Assembly: GCA_965230045.1 (NCBI GenBank)
Contig: OZ245940.1
Coordinates: 3,472,001-3,536,000 of the forward strand
Direction of reading: 5' to 3'
DNA: 64,000 nucleotides
Source: G963662905 sp965230045
Lineage (GTDB): Bacteria; Bacteroidota; Bacteroidia; Bacteroidales; WRLA01
Within the stretch, counting starts at the first letter, position 1. The number at the start of each line of letters is the position of its first letter. Below are positions 7,536-17,722 of this stretch, in pieces. The translations under genes and the position numbers were made by a program. The notes beneath the pieces were generated by a model, which had not been told where the DNA came from, ran no database searches, and saw only the letters and a list, made by a program, of their open reading frames with translations.

Positions 7536-8681
7536 TTATTCAAATGTTGTCGCTGATTCTGCATTTTCGATATAATCTTCCTTGCTCAGAAAGGTTTTCT
7601 CGATAAATTTAGAATTCAGCAGGCGTGCCACAGCGATGTAGCCGGGGTCGAAACAGATAAAATCGCCCACCTTATATTTTTGGTTGCCGTTTCCATCGAG
7701 GTTATCACCCAGGTCAACCACGGTCATATCGGAAGTAACGCCCACGAGTTTCAAATCTTCATCGTCTGTGGTGAGGCCATCGGTATCTACATCCAGCAGG
7801 CCAAAATCCAGGATCGCTTTGAAGGTTTTTTTGCCGAGGTCATCATCGCTAAAGTCTGCTGAATGACCAATGCTGGCATCATTGATATTGCCATCCGGCA
7901 CGATATCTTTTTCTTCCAGTTCGATAATCTGGGCATAAAAATTAAACGTATCGGAGCAAAGATTAAGAAACTGTTTATTATCGAGCGGGCTGGTACCAAA
8001 AAAGGCCGATTCCCCAATACGGAAGTGATTGATTTCCGGAGGAATAGTACCATTTTCTACCAGTGGCATTGTAATGGAGCTTCCACCGGAGATCATCGGA
8101 ATTTTTTTTCCGTATTTCAACTCAATCAGTTCTTTATACAGTTTGAGCTGTAGAAGTTTATCGTATGTCGGTTCGATTCCATACATACAGCCCAAATTAC
8201 TGCCCAGGCCAACAACCTCAATATTGCTAAGTTTGAAAACCCGTTCATAGAACTCATCCAGGTCTTCGCGGTTTACTCCTTCACGGAGTTCACCCAGCTC
8301 AAGCATTACAATAATTTTATGGATCTTATTTTGTTGTTTCGCTGCTTCATTCAGCGCAATGATGGTTTCATAAGATGAGTTAAGAGAGATATCAGCATAC
8401 TTCACAACATCCTCGGCATAAGCAATTGCCGGTGGTTTGATGTAAATTGTGATCAGCTCTTCATTCACCTCTTTGAGGGTTTTTAAACTGGAAAGCCGTG
8501 AATCGCCCACGGAGTGGATGTCCTTGATCAGGTCCGGGGTCAGGATCCGTTTCATGAATTCCGTATCTCCCGAAAAGACCTTGGTAATCAGGCTCCAGGA
8601 TATATTATGTTTTTTAAAATATTTATTCAGGAACCTAATGTTATTCCTGATTTCCCCAATATTTATCTGTAATTCAGCCAT
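7536..8681 (-). CDS. PLP-dependent ornithine/alanine racemase-like enzyme
   Basis: The protein has 381 residues with the alanine-racemase N-terminal barrel fold. The PLP lysine is Lys34 in the motif ITKVFSG, which is the variant seen in the ornithine racemase (Orr/YhfX-like) subgroup rather than the VVKANAYG of Alr. Other family signatures are LELGELREGV, VVGLGSNLGC, MISGGSS and the phosphate-binding NHFRIGESAFFG. The reaction is probably racemisation of a basic or short amino acid; the substrate cannot be fixed from sequence. It lies 64 bp downstream of a GNAT gene on the same strand, so they are likely one transcription unit ending at the hairpin at 7483-7513. Confidence 0.85.
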   Translation of the reverse strand: MAELQINIGEIRNNIRFLNKYFKKHNISWSLITKVFSGDTEFMKRILTPDLIKDIHSVGDSRLSSLKTLKEVNEELITIYIKPPAIAYAEDVVKYADISLNSSYETIIALNEAAKQQNKIHKIIVMLELGELREGVNREDLDEFYERVFKLSNIEVVGLGSNLGCMYGIEPTYDKLLQLKLYKELIELKYGKKIPMISGGSSITMPLVENGTIPPEINHFRIGESAFFGTSPLDNKQFLNLCSDTFNFYAQIIELEEKDIVPDGNINDASIGHSADFSDDDLGKKTFKAILDFGLLDVDTDGLTTDDEDLKLVGVTSDMTVVDLGDNLDGNGNQKYKVGDFICFDPGYIAVARLLNSKFIEKTFLSKEDYIENAESATTFE

Positions 8682-8745
8682 TATTTTTCATTTTCTGTGG
8701 CGCCAGGCCACAATACGTTAAAAATATCTGATACGGAAAACCCGT

Positions 8746-9189
8746 TTAGTTATTTTCATAACGCATATCGGCATATTTGCTCTTAAAGCCAATGCGCTCA
8801 TAGAGTCTTTTTGCCGGATTATCGTACTCCACATGCAACTTCACATTTCCTTTGGCATATTCAAAAGATTTTTCAACAATTTGTCTGCCAAAACCTTTAC
8901 CGCGACAAGCGGCATCAACAGCCACATAAACCAAAATATTTTCGGGAATGTAGCCACTCATCCCTGTTCTATTCATAATCAGGGCCCCTACCAGTTTTTC
9001 ATCGCTGAAAGCCGCCAGGGCAAAACCTCCTTCGGAAGGATTATCAGAGAAAGCATAGTCCAAACATTTGTTAATGTCGGCTTTGGGATCGCCAAAACGT
9101 CCCAGATGAGTGAAGAGAAAATCTATAAACTCCTCACGTTTAATGGTTTTAAAATCGTTTTCTTTTTCAATTAATTTAATTTCAAACAT
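8746..9189 (-). CDS. GNAT family N-acetyltransferase
   Basis: This single-domain acetyltransferase has 147 residues. Motif A is VAVDAACRGKGFGRQIVEKSFEYA (about residues 88-112) with the acetyl-CoA pyrophosphate loop RGKGFG, and the C-terminal NPAKRLYERIGF completes the fold. It transfers an acetyl group from acetyl-CoA to an unknown amine. Its position just upstream of the racemase gene suggests an amino-acid or amine substrate; this is inference. Confidence 0.88.
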   Translation of the reverse strand: MFEIKLIEKENDFKTIKREEFIDFLFTHLGRFGDPKADINKCLDYAFSDNPSEGGFALAAFSDEKLVGALIMNRTGMSGYIPENILVYVAVDAACRGKGFGRQIVEKSFEYAKGNVKLHVEYDNPAKRLYERIGFKSKYADMRYENN

Positions 9190-9792
9190 AAATTTGGTTA
9201 ATATTTAAGGGTTCAAATGTTATAAAACACTGATATCAGGACAGCACATCACGATGGACGTGCAGTATATTTCAGAGAGGAAAATAGATCTTATGCAGGT
9301 TTTGCATAAAAACACAATTAGGGTTTTGCGTTTCCCGGAAAAATGTACGTTGCACAATGCCAGAGGCACTCTTTTCATAAATCATGCCACAAAGATACAA
9401 AACTCACAGAAATGGATAAAATAATTCGTTCCCACAGGGAAATTGCCTTTGAAAAACAATGCAATTGCCACGGAAGACAAAATGATCCGGCAAGTAGCCA
9501 CTAATACTTAAATGATTGATTTAAAACGAAATACAGTTTTATGACCTCAAATACCAGCCGTAATTATTGTATTGGCCATAACATTCGATGGTTGTAAATA
9601 AAAAAAATGTTAAGAAATTCCTACTTTATTTTTAATTAATGTATATTTGCCCTCAATAGAAAGAAGTTAGGCTTTTAGACATATTTGGAAGGTTTGCGGC
9701 AAATTAAAATTTAAAGGACCATCACCAGGAGGCCGTCATACCATTTTATTCAAATTTCCCTGATAATCTTTGTTATCCAGGCATTTGTTCCA
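9190..9792 (+). other. Long upstream region of the surface-protein cluster
   Basis: This 600-bp stretch has no convincing gene. It contains a Bacteroidota-type -7 box, TATATTTG, at 9642-9649, about 80 bp before the coding frame of the first surface protein. That is a candidate promoter for the four-gene cluster, although no clean -33 TTTG was seen at the usual spacing. In-frame codons from 9721 onward encode the signal peptide of the downstream protein. Confidence 0.4.
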
Positions 9793-12700
9793 TTGGCTTC
9801 AGCCCAAACGGACACCACCTTTTGGTTTGTGGCACCGGAGTGTTCCAGGGGCTTAGGTGCTGCAACAAACCGGGATCGTCCTATTTATTTGCGCATCACT
9901 TCCTATGATAATGACGCCAATGTGGTTATTTCTCAACCAGCGAATCCCTCATTCAATCCAATTAATGTGGCTATTCCTGCTAACAATACAGAATCAGTTT
10001 CCCTTACAGATCGTATCTCAATAGTTGAAAACCAGCCATCTAATACAGTTTTAAATTACGGTTTACTGATTGAATCCAGCCAACCGATTAGCATTTATTA
10101 TGAGCAACAGAGCCTTAATAACCCGGATATATTTACCCTCAAAGGACGAAACGCTTTGGGCACACATTTTTTGACCCCATTTCAGGATGATTTTTCAAAT
10201 AACGACAAAGACTATAATCCCTATCCAAAAAGCTCCTTCGATATTGTCGCAACACAAGACAACACATCCATCACAATTACTCCCAAAAATAATATTGTTG
10301 GCCATGTTGGAGGGATCCCTTTCATGATAAACCTCAACCGGGGCGAGACCTACAGCGCTGAAGCTGCAAGCCGGATGCGGGAAGATCATCCATGGGGCAG
10401 CATCATAGAAAGCAATAAACCAATCGCAGTAACTGTAAAAGACGACTCTGTGGATCCTCTGGGGAACGACAACACCGACCTCATGGGCGACCAAATAGTT
10501 CCTGTTGACCTTTTGGGCACAGAGTATATCGTGGTAAAAGGACACCTCAACAGTAATCCCTCTGATCGTGTGTATGTGCTTGCCACAGAAGACAATACCA
10601 ATGTTTATGTAGATGGGAACCCATTTCCCGCAGCCGTTTTGGACAAAACCGAAACCCATGGCTATCAGCTTACCAATGCGTCCACATATATCCAAAGCAA
10701 TAAACCGGTTTATGTATGGCATATGTCGGGTTTCACCGAACAGGTCGGAGGAGCTTTATTGCCCGTAATCAACTGTAATGGAAGTTCTTCTGTTTCCTTT
10801 GTCCGCTCCAACAACAATGATATTTATATCATGATTTTCACTGAGGACGGCAACCAGGGCAATTTTCTGGTCAACGGAAGCTCCGGTATCATTAATAGCG
10901 GCAGTTTTTCTCCTGTTCCCGGAACTGACGGTGACTGGGTAGCTGCAAAAATCAATATGAATGCCCACCTCATGGTTGGTCAGCGCTCCCAAATCTCTAA
11001 TACCAGCGGACTTTTCCATCTGGGTTTTACAAACGGGAATACAAATGCAGGCTGCCGTTATGGTTTTTTCTCGGATTTCTCTACCCTCTTCATTGGTCCG
11101 GACCAGACTATTTGCGCCAACGACAGCATTCTGCTCGATGCAGGTGCCGACAAAGACAGCTATCTTTGGAATACCGGAGCCACCACACAAAGTATCTGGG
11201 CATCCACTGCCGGAACATACTGGGTGGACGTGGTTATGGCCGGATGCAACTTATCCGACACCATTGTCATCAGCCAATATCCGGATGAAACTCTTGAGCT
11301 GGGCAACGATACCAGCATATGCACGGGCGACACCCTTTTGCTCGATCCGACAGCTTTTTATGCCTCTTACCTTTGGCAGGATGGCAGCAGCGACACCACT
11401 TTCAAAGCCTATGAAGAAAGTTTGTACCGGCTGGTTGCCACCGATACCAACGGTTGCCAGTACGAAGATTCAAGATATATCACATTGCTTGATTTGCCAT
11501 TGGTAGTTTTGGGTGCGGATACCGGCATCATCATAGGCGACACAATTACGCTTTATGCCGGAAACGGACAGTCCGGCTACTTTTGGAGCGACGGCAGCAC
11601 CGCCGACAGCCTGAGGGTTTGGGAAGACGGTACCTATTCGGTAACGGTGACCAATGCCAATGGTTGCAGCGCCACCGACCAGATTTTAGTTTACACCTAC
11701 GATCCCTGCATACAAGGCACGGCAGGAAATGATTTTTGGTTTGCTTTTATGGACAACCGTTTCTACCGTCCCAACCACAATACCAGCATTACCATCAGTT
11801 CAAAATACGATGCACATGGCTCTATTTACATCGGAGATTATTCAACGCCTTATGCGAATTTTTATGTCCCGCATCATTCCGCCATTGAAATCAGTATCGA
11901 CTACCGCGAAGTGGAACCCATGAGTTCGCAGGAAATCGTCAGTAAAGGCATTCATCTGGTATCTGATTTACCCGTGAGTGTATATGCATTGAATTATGAA
12001 AACCTCAGCTCCGATGCCGCGCTTATTTTTCCCACGCAAACACTTGGAACGGATTATTACGCCATGTGCTATACCCCATCACCGACCAATTACAGCTATC
12101 AGACCGGAGTAAACCCAATTGGCAAAAACAGTGAATTTGTTGTTTTGGCCACACAAGACCAAACTGCTGTTTCCATTACCCCATCTGTGGATACTGATAA
12201 AGGAGACAAGGCCGGAATTGGTTTTGAAATAATGCTCAATCAGGGTGAAATGTACCAGGTGCAATCCAAAAATTTTATCGATAGCCCTGATACTGAAGGC
12301 GATCTTACGGGTTCGCATATAACAGCAGATAAACCCATAGCTGTTTTCAGCGGAAACTTAGCAACGGAAGTCCCCTATGGCATCAGCGCCAAGGATCATC
12401 TGTATGAACAAATGACACCTTTAAGCAAATGGGGGCGCGATTATTTTACCATTCCGCTCAAAACCCGCGATTATGATATTTTCCGGGTTCTGGCCGGATA
12501 CGACAACACTAAGGTTTACCTCAACAATGCCCTCATGGCCACGCTCGATGCTTCTGAATTTTATGAATTCAGCACACAAGGCGAAAACCAAGCCGTTCAT
12601 GTACATTCCAACAAACTTATTTCCCTCGCGCATTTCAGCTGTGGAAAAAATATTGGCAGCGCTTTGGCCGATCCTTTTATGGTAATGCTCAGCCCCACAA

Positions 12701-13914
12701 ACCAAATGGTGGACAGCACAACCTTTGTGGCCTTCGAATCGTCTGTGATCCAAAACTATTATGTGAATATCCTGGCACGCACCGAAGACCAGGAATTGAT
12801 TTTCCTCGATGATGTTTCACTTTCATCTGAATTTGTCGCTATTGCCAATTCAGATTATTCCTATGTTCAGAAAACAATCAGCGAAGGAGTCCATTCACTT
12901 AATACTTCCGAAGTCGGACATGGCTATTCTGCATATGTTTACGGATACGGCAACCTGGAAAGTTATGGCTATATGGTAGGCGTCAACCTGAACACTACGC
13001 TGGATTTGGGTGGGGACCAGGGCGACAGCTTATGGTCGTGCGAAGGCCACCCTACCCTGCTTGATGCAGGCGCTGATTTTATGAGCTACTTATGGTCCAC
13101 CGGAGACACGAGCCGGCAAATTTCCGTAATGGATACAGGATATTATTCCGTAAATGTGGTCAATGAAGCCGGTTGTGCCCTGACCGACAGTTTAAAAGTA
13201 CTGCACATACCCTCGCCGGAAGTCAATATTGGACCGGATACAGGAATATGTCAGGGCGATACGCTGATGCTCTATGCCGATACCGGTTATTTCAGTTATG
13301 AATGGAACAACGGAGGTATTGCCGATAGCACCAAAGTATGGGCAACAGGCCAGTATTGGGTGGAAGTAACCGACACCTCAGCATGTTCGGGCTTGGACAG
13401 CATGTGGCTCACGGTACATCCTCTGCCGGTTCCTTATCTTGGAAATGACACTGCTTTTTGTCAGTTCGACAGCATCCTGCTTTGTCCGGAAGGAATTTTT
13501 GCCACCTACCATTGGAATACCGGATCTACGGACACATGCATTTTCACCTTAAACCCCGGAGAATTTGTCCTGGTGGTTACCGATACGAACCTCTGCAGTG
13601 GCAGCGACACGCTTCATGTGACCATGCACACTACAGCCCAACCCCTTATCAGCGGACCCGATGAAGTTTGTTTTGGCTACGGACCGTTTATTTATTCAAC
13701 GCCCGCACAAAGCGGAAACACCTACATCTGGCAAAGCGGAAGCGGCACAATAGGCAGCGGTCAGGGCACGCACCAGATACAGATTGACTGGCCTAATGCA
13801 CTCACAGACTGGATTAAACTCATAGAAAATACTACAAACAACTGCCCCGGAACCGACAGTATTGAAATTTGGATCAAACCTGTCCCTGCTCCGGTACAAA
13901 TTTATCATGATTAA
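9793..13914 (+). CDS. Surface protein: IgGFc-binding-like domains plus CHU-type repeats, IYHD tail
   Basis: This secreted protein has at least 1,373 residues. The first accepted start codon (TTG, 9793) falls inside the signal peptide. In-frame codons from 9721 encode TRRPSYHFIQISLIIFVIQ before AFVPLASAQ, so translation probably begins upstream at a non-ATG codon or the ATG is lost. Two IgGFc-binding-type domains (FWFVAPE at the N-terminus, about 1-425; a second near 640-1070 starting NDFWFAF) alternate with ~80-residue modules of the form LDAG...YLWNTGATTQSI...GTYWVDV. The C-terminal PKD-like module ends PVPAPVQIYHD. There is no T9SS C-terminal domain. The role is probably adhesion or matrix formation outside the cell. 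Confidence 0.8.
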   Translation: MASAQTDTTFWFVAPECSRGLGAATNRDRPIYLRITSYDNDANVVISQPANPSFNPINVAIPANNTESVSLTDRISIVENQPSNTVLNYGLLIESSQPISIYYEQQSLNNPDIFTLKGRNALGTHFLTPFQDDFSNNDKDYNPYPKSSFDIVATQDNTSITITPKNNIVGHVGGIPFMINLNRGETYSAEAASRMREDHPWGSIIESNKPIAVTVKDDSVDPLGNDNTDLMGDQIVPVDLLGTEYIVVKGHLNSNPSDRVYVLATEDNTNVYVDGNPFPAAVLDKTETHGYQLTNASTYIQSNKPVYVWHMSGFTEQVGGALLPVINCNGSSSVSFVRSNNNDIYIMIFTEDGNQGNFLVNGSSGIINSGSFSPVPGTDGDWVAAKINMNAHLMVGQRSQISNTSGLFHLGFTNGNTNAGCRYGFFSDFSTLFIGPDQTICANDSILLDAGADKDSYLWNTGATTQSIWASTAGTYWVDVVMAGCNLSDTIVISQYPDETLELGNDTSICTGDTLLLDPTAFYASYLWQDGSSDTTFKAYEESLYRLVATDTNGCQYEDSRYITLLDLPLVVLGADTGIIIGDTITLYAGNGQSGYFWSDGSTADSLRVWEDGTYSVTVTNANGCSATDQILVYTYDPCIQGTAGNDFWFAFMDNRFYRPNHNTSITISSKYDAHGSIYIGDYSTPYANFYVPHHSAIEISIDYREVEPMSSQEIVSKGIHLVSDLPVSVYALNYENLSSDAALIFPTQTLGTDYYAMCYTPSPTNYSYQTGVNPIGKNSEFVVLATQDQTAVSITPSVDTDKGDKAGIGFEIMLNQGEMYQVQSKNFIDSPDTEGDLTGSHITADKPIAVFSGNLATEVPYGISAKDHLYEQMTPLSKWGRDYFTIPLKTRDYDIFRVLAGYDNTKVYLNNALMATLDASEFYEFSTQGENQAVHVHSNKLISLAHFSCGKNIGSALADPFMVMLSPTNQMVDSTTFVAFESSVIQNYYVNILARTEDQELIFLDDVSLSSEFVAIANSDYSYVQKTISEGVHSLNTSEVGHGYSAYVYGYGNLESYGYMVGVNLNTTLDLGGDQGDSLWSCEGHPTLLDAGADFMSYLWSTGDTSRQISVMDTGYYSVNVVNEAGCALTDSLKVLHIPSPEVNIGPDTGICQGDTLMLYADTGYFSYEWNNGGIADSTKVWATGQYWVEVTDTSACSGLDSMWLTVHPLPVPYLGNDTAFCQFDSILLCPEGIFATYHWNTGSTDTCIFTLNPGEFVLVVTDTNLCSGSDTLHVTMHTTAQPLISGPDEVCFGYGPFIYSTPAQSGNTYIWQSGSGTIGSGQGTHQIQIDWPNALTDWIKLIENTTNNCPGTDSIEIWIKPVPAPVQIYHD

Positions 13915-13987
13915 AATAAGCATAAAAATGAGGCAACCTATACATATTATAGCGTTTAGACTACATATAGCCCGAAGATCAACCTTA

Positions 13988-15799
13988 ATGAAACTAAATC
14001 ACCTTATTCCTGCTCTTTTTCTGACGCTTGCTTTTGCAGCATTTTTAAGTAAAAATGCCTATACTCAGGTAAACCCTCCTAACCCCAATGCCGATTGCGA
14101 AGCCAGTGAGGCATTTTGCTCCAGCGATGTAATCACATTTTCTGCAGGGGTAAACAGCGGCAATGCCCAGCCTGGCCCGGATTACGGATGCCTGGGGTCA
14201 CAGCCCAACCCGGCATGGTTTTATATGCAAGCTGAGACCGATGGAGATATGGTCATTGAAATGAGCAGTAATCCTGCCGAGGATATTGATTTTATTATGT
14301 GGGGGCCATTCGACCATCCCACAGAGCCTTGTGACGGGCAGTTAACCGGAGACAAAATTGTAAGCTGTTCATATTTACCTGATTATGTGGAAATATGTAC
14401 CGTAAACAATGCCTTGGCAGGCGAGTTTTATATTTTAATGATCACAAATTTCTCCAACGATCCCTGCCAAATAACTTTTGAGCAGACCAATGTGGGCCAG
14501 CCCGGGGCCGGGACTTCCAATTGCGATATCGTTTTTGAGTGCTCAATTGTTGCTTTAACAGCAAATCCCTCAGCTTGCAGCAATGGTTTTTATTCTGTGA
14601 GCGGTCAGGTGAGTTTTACCAATCCGCCGGCTTCGGGCGTATTAAATGTTAAAGACATCACCACGGGCAAGCAAACCAATATTTATCCGCCTTTTGAAAG
14701 TCCGGAAAATTATACCATCAGCAGTATCAACTGCGATGGAGGCAACCATACGATCACGGCAAAATTCACCGACAGCTTAGCCTGCAATATGAACATCACT
14801 TATGCAGCACCCGGCATTCCCTGTCCTATTGGCACGATTTCGGGTGGAGGCGCCATTTGTGACGACGGAACAGCAGCCACTGTGGAAATCGGCTTAAGCG
14901 ACGGCACGCCACCATACAGTTTTCAGTACAGCATCGACAATGTGCCCCAACCGCCGGTAATGTGGTATAACGGACCCTTTCCATACGAAATCAACACCTT
15001 TACCGAAGGATGGTTCCGGCTGGACAGCGTATGGGACAGCCAGTGCAGCACCGGGCCAATACAGGATTCAGTGGAAGTGGATTTTCTGGTTTTGCCCAAT
15101 CCGGATATTGGCGATAATGAAACTATTTGCTCCAATGATTCCTTACTGCTGGATGCCGGAGCCGGAATGGCTTCATATTTATGGTCAACGGGTGCTACCA
15201 CTCAGCAAATCTGGGTACATTTACCCGCTACTTATTCGGTTACGGTAGAATCTTTTGACGGCTGTACGAACAGCGACGATATGATACTGAATGTTATAGG
15301 GGCTCCAGAGGTAAATTTGGGAAATGACACCGCTTTTTGCTCGGGAGATACTTTACTGCTCACAGCACCTCCCGGCATGAAAACCTACACATGGCAGGAC
15401 GGCTCAAGCCAACAAACAATGGAAGCCTTCAGCACAGACATGTACTGGGTTGAGGTATTGAGTTATGATGGTTGTACCGACCAGGACGAAATTGTTGTTA
15501 CGGTGCATACCACACCCGATCCGCAGATCAGCGGGGAAGACACTCTGTGCATTGAACTGGGCGGAGGCATCTTCTTATACGAAACAACGGAAGTACCCGG
15601 AAACATGTACCAATGGCAGTTTCTGAACGGAATACCGCAAAGCCCCACAGACATGTTCCGCATATACCTGGAGTATTCGGTTCCCGGAACAGACTGGATA
15701 AAAGTTCTGGAGCAAACAGGCTTTGGATGTCAGGGGCGCGACAGCCTTTTTATTGAAATTGCACCCAAACCTTCACCGGTAATGATTTATCATGATTGA
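13988..15799 (+). CDS. Secreted surface protein with CHU-type repeats, IYHD tail
   Basis: The protein has 603 residues from the ATG at 13988, which begins a clear signal peptide (MKLNHLIPALFLTLAFAAFL...). An in-frame ATG at 13907 overlaps the stop of the previous gene, so translational coupling is possible. The N-terminal domain (CEASEAFCSSD, PAWFYMQAETDGDMVIEMSS, DIDFIMWGPF, GEFYILMITNFS) is a common Bacteroidota secreted module. Ig-like/PKD-like repeats (YLWSTGATTQQI, YTWQDGSSQQTM) follow, and the end is KPSPVMIYHD. No T9SS C-terminal domain is present. Its partners are probably the two neighbours with the same tail and the giant adhesin downstream. Confidence 0.82.
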   Translation: MKLNHLIPALFLTLAFAAFLSKNAYTQVNPPNPNADCEASEAFCSSDVITFSAGVNSGNAQPGPDYGCLGSQPNPAWFYMQAETDGDMVIEMSSNPAEDIDFIMWGPFDHPTEPCDGQLTGDKIVSCSYLPDYVEICTVNNALAGEFYILMITNFSNDPCQITFEQTNVGQPGAGTSNCDIVFECSIVALTANPSACSNGFYSVSGQVSFTNPPASGVLNVKDITTGKQTNIYPPFESPENYTISSINCDGGNHTITAKFTDSLACNMNITYAAPGIPCPIGTISGGGAICDDGTAATVEIGLSDGTPPYSFQYSIDNVPQPPVMWYNGPFPYEINTFTEGWFRLDSVWDSQCSTGPIQDSVEVDFLVLPNPDIGDNETICSNDSLLLDAGAGMASYLWSTGATTQQIWVHLPATYSVTVESFDGCTNSDDMILNVIGAPEVNLGNDTAFCSGDTLLLTAPPGMKTYTWQDGSSQQTMEAFSTDMYWVEVLSYDGCTDQDEIVVTVHTTPDPQISGEDTLCIELGGGIFLYETTEVPGNMYQWQFLNGIPQSPTDMFRIYLEYSVPGTDWIKVLEQTGFGCQGRDSLFIEIAPKPSPVMIYHD

Positions 15800-15918
15800 A
15801 CAATTATTAAAAAACCTTAATAAATTTTTAAACTATTGATTACCAAAGGAATAAATGTCAAAATAAATAAGAAACAAAAAACAACTTATTCACGTACAAA
15901 TATGTCTAAAGTATTATA

Positions 15919-17682
15919 ATGGGTCTGAATAGAGGTAACAGAAGCTTTAACGGCAAAATATTCTTCATGATTATGGCTGTTTTTTATCATGCAGGAGTAA
16001 TTGCACAACAGGATAATGAATTCTGGTTTGTGGCTCCTGAAGTATCTGCTTCTCATGCCGACCAGCCCATTAAAATGATTTTTGCCACACGGGACAGCGA
16101 AGCCAATGTGGAAATCACCCAACCTGCCAATCCCGGCTTTGCACCCATTACATTTACCGTCCCTCCAAACTCCACCTATAGTCAGGACCTTACTTCACGT
16201 AAATCCATTATAGAAAACAATCCGGCAGACCAGGTCAATCCTTACGGCCTTTATGTGCATTCCGACTTTCCTGTTTCCTGCTATTACGAAGTAGCGGCCA
16301 GCAACAATCCCGACATCTACCCATTGAAAGGTATAAACTCTTTGGGCATGGAATTTATGGTGCCATCGCAGGATGATTTTAAAAACCAGGTTGGCAATGA
16401 GCGCATTGATATTGTGGCTACCAAAGACAATACAAAAGTTTATATCACGCCCACCGACAATGTGGAAGGACATGCGCCCAATGTCGAATATAGCATTACG
16501 CTCAACAAAGGCGAAAGCTACTGCATAAAAGCAACCAATACAACAGCAAGCCGCAGCCTGAAAGGCACGGTCATCAATTCCGATAAACCCATTGCGGTTA
16601 CTATCAGTGACGATTCCATTCGTCCGGGTGGCAACACTGGTGGATACGACCTTATTGGCGATCAGCTCATTCCACTCAATATTTTAGCTGAAGAATACAT
16701 TGTTGTACAGGGGTTTGCCGACCCGCAAAATGAAAAAGTGTATATCCTGGCCATTGAAGACGGCACGGAAATCCATTTGGATGGAAGTCCTGTGATCAGT
16801 GCTACCTTAAACAAAGGCGAGCAATACAAATTCCTGCTTAGCACGCCCAGCAAATACATCACTTCCAATCATCCCATTTATGTTTATCACCTTTCGGGGC
16901 ATGATGATGAATCCGGAAGTGCCTTATTGCCCCCGATAGCCTGCACCGGTTCGCAAGATATCAGTTTTGTCCGTTCCAGTGGCGGGCAATTTTCGATGAT
17001 GGTGTTTACCGAGCAGGGGAACATCAATAGTTTTGAAGTAAACGACAATCCATCCATTATACAGGGATCCGATTTTGCACCCATTACCGGAACCGCAAAC
17101 GCCTGGTGGTACGCCCGCATCGACAATCCCGCTATTGGGGTTGGCGGCAACAACATCACCAACAGCAGTGGGAAATTTCACCTTGGTATTTTGAATGAGC
17201 TTGGCGGCAGTTCGGAATACGGATTTTTCAGTGCTTATGCCAGCCTCAACCTCGGAGAAGACGTGCTTATTTGTGAAGGCAGTGATTATACATTTGATGC
17301 CGGTGAAGGAATGGACTCCTATCTGTGGAGCAACGACAGCACCACAAGATTTATTACGGTAGAGGATACAGGATATTATTGGGTACATGTTGTGGACGAT
17401 ATGTGCGACCTTTCGGACACCATACATTTGGGATTTTACCCCAATCCGGTGCCTGAGCTGGGTTCCGACACTGCTGTTTGCCCACAGGTGGCGGTTACCT
17501 TTAATCCGGGCAGTTTCAGAGATTATATTTGGTCTGACGGGAGTACAAATCCCGATCTGACAACCGACATAGCCGGAGAAATCTGGGTCAAAGTTATAGA
17601 CGAAAATACATGTTCTGCAACGGATACAGTTGAGTTGATCAACTTTCCGGTGCCGGCGCCTTTATTGATATACCATGATTAG
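15919..17682 (+). CDS. IgGFc-binding-like surface protein, IYHD tail
   Basis: The protein has 587 residues with a signal peptide (GKIFFMIMAVFYHAGVIAQ). One IgGFc-binding-type domain (about 33-455, opening DNEFWFVAPE) is closely similar to the first domain of the protein at 9793-13914. Two LDAG/YLWS-type repeats follow. The protein ends VPAPLLIYHD. The stop overlaps an ATG (17675) that opens the frame of the giant adhesin. The domain name comes from a mucin-type animal protein; bacterial members are large surface proteins of unproven ligand. It looks like a paralogue of the first gene with the second half removed. Confidence 0.83.
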   Translation: MGLNRGNRSFNGKIFFMIMAVFYHAGVIAQQDNEFWFVAPEVSASHADQPIKMIFATRDSEANVEITQPANPGFAPITFTVPPNSTYSQDLTSRKSIIENNPADQVNPYGLYVHSDFPVSCYYEVAASNNPDIYPLKGINSLGMEFMVPSQDDFKNQVGNERIDIVATKDNTKVYITPTDNVEGHAPNVEYSITLNKGESYCIKATNTTASRSLKGTVINSDKPIAVTISDDSIRPGGNTGGYDLIGDQLIPLNILAEEYIVVQGFADPQNEKVYILAIEDGTEIHLDGSPVISATLNKGEQYKFLLSTPSKYITSNHPIYVYHLSGHDDESGSALLPPIACTGSQDISFVRSSGGQFSMMVFTEQGNINSFEVNDNPSIIQGSDFAPITGTANAWWYARIDNPAIGVGGNNITNSSGKFHLGILNELGGSSEYGFFSAYASLNLGEDVLICEGSDYTFDAGEGMDSYLWSNDSTTRFITVEDTGYYWVHVVDDMCDLSDTIHLGFYPNPVPELGSDTAVCPQVAVTFNPGSFRDYIWSDGSTNPDLTTDIAGEIWVKVIDENTCSATDTVELINFPVPAPLLIYHD

Positions 17683-17722
17683 AATAAACCATATAACCAG
17701 CGATATTATACGAATCTGCAAA

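Noticed and set aside
13862..13987. N-terminal extension of the second surface protein from 13862
   Set aside because: It overlaps 50 bp of the previous gene and puts ~42 residues before a clear signal peptide; 13988 is preferred.
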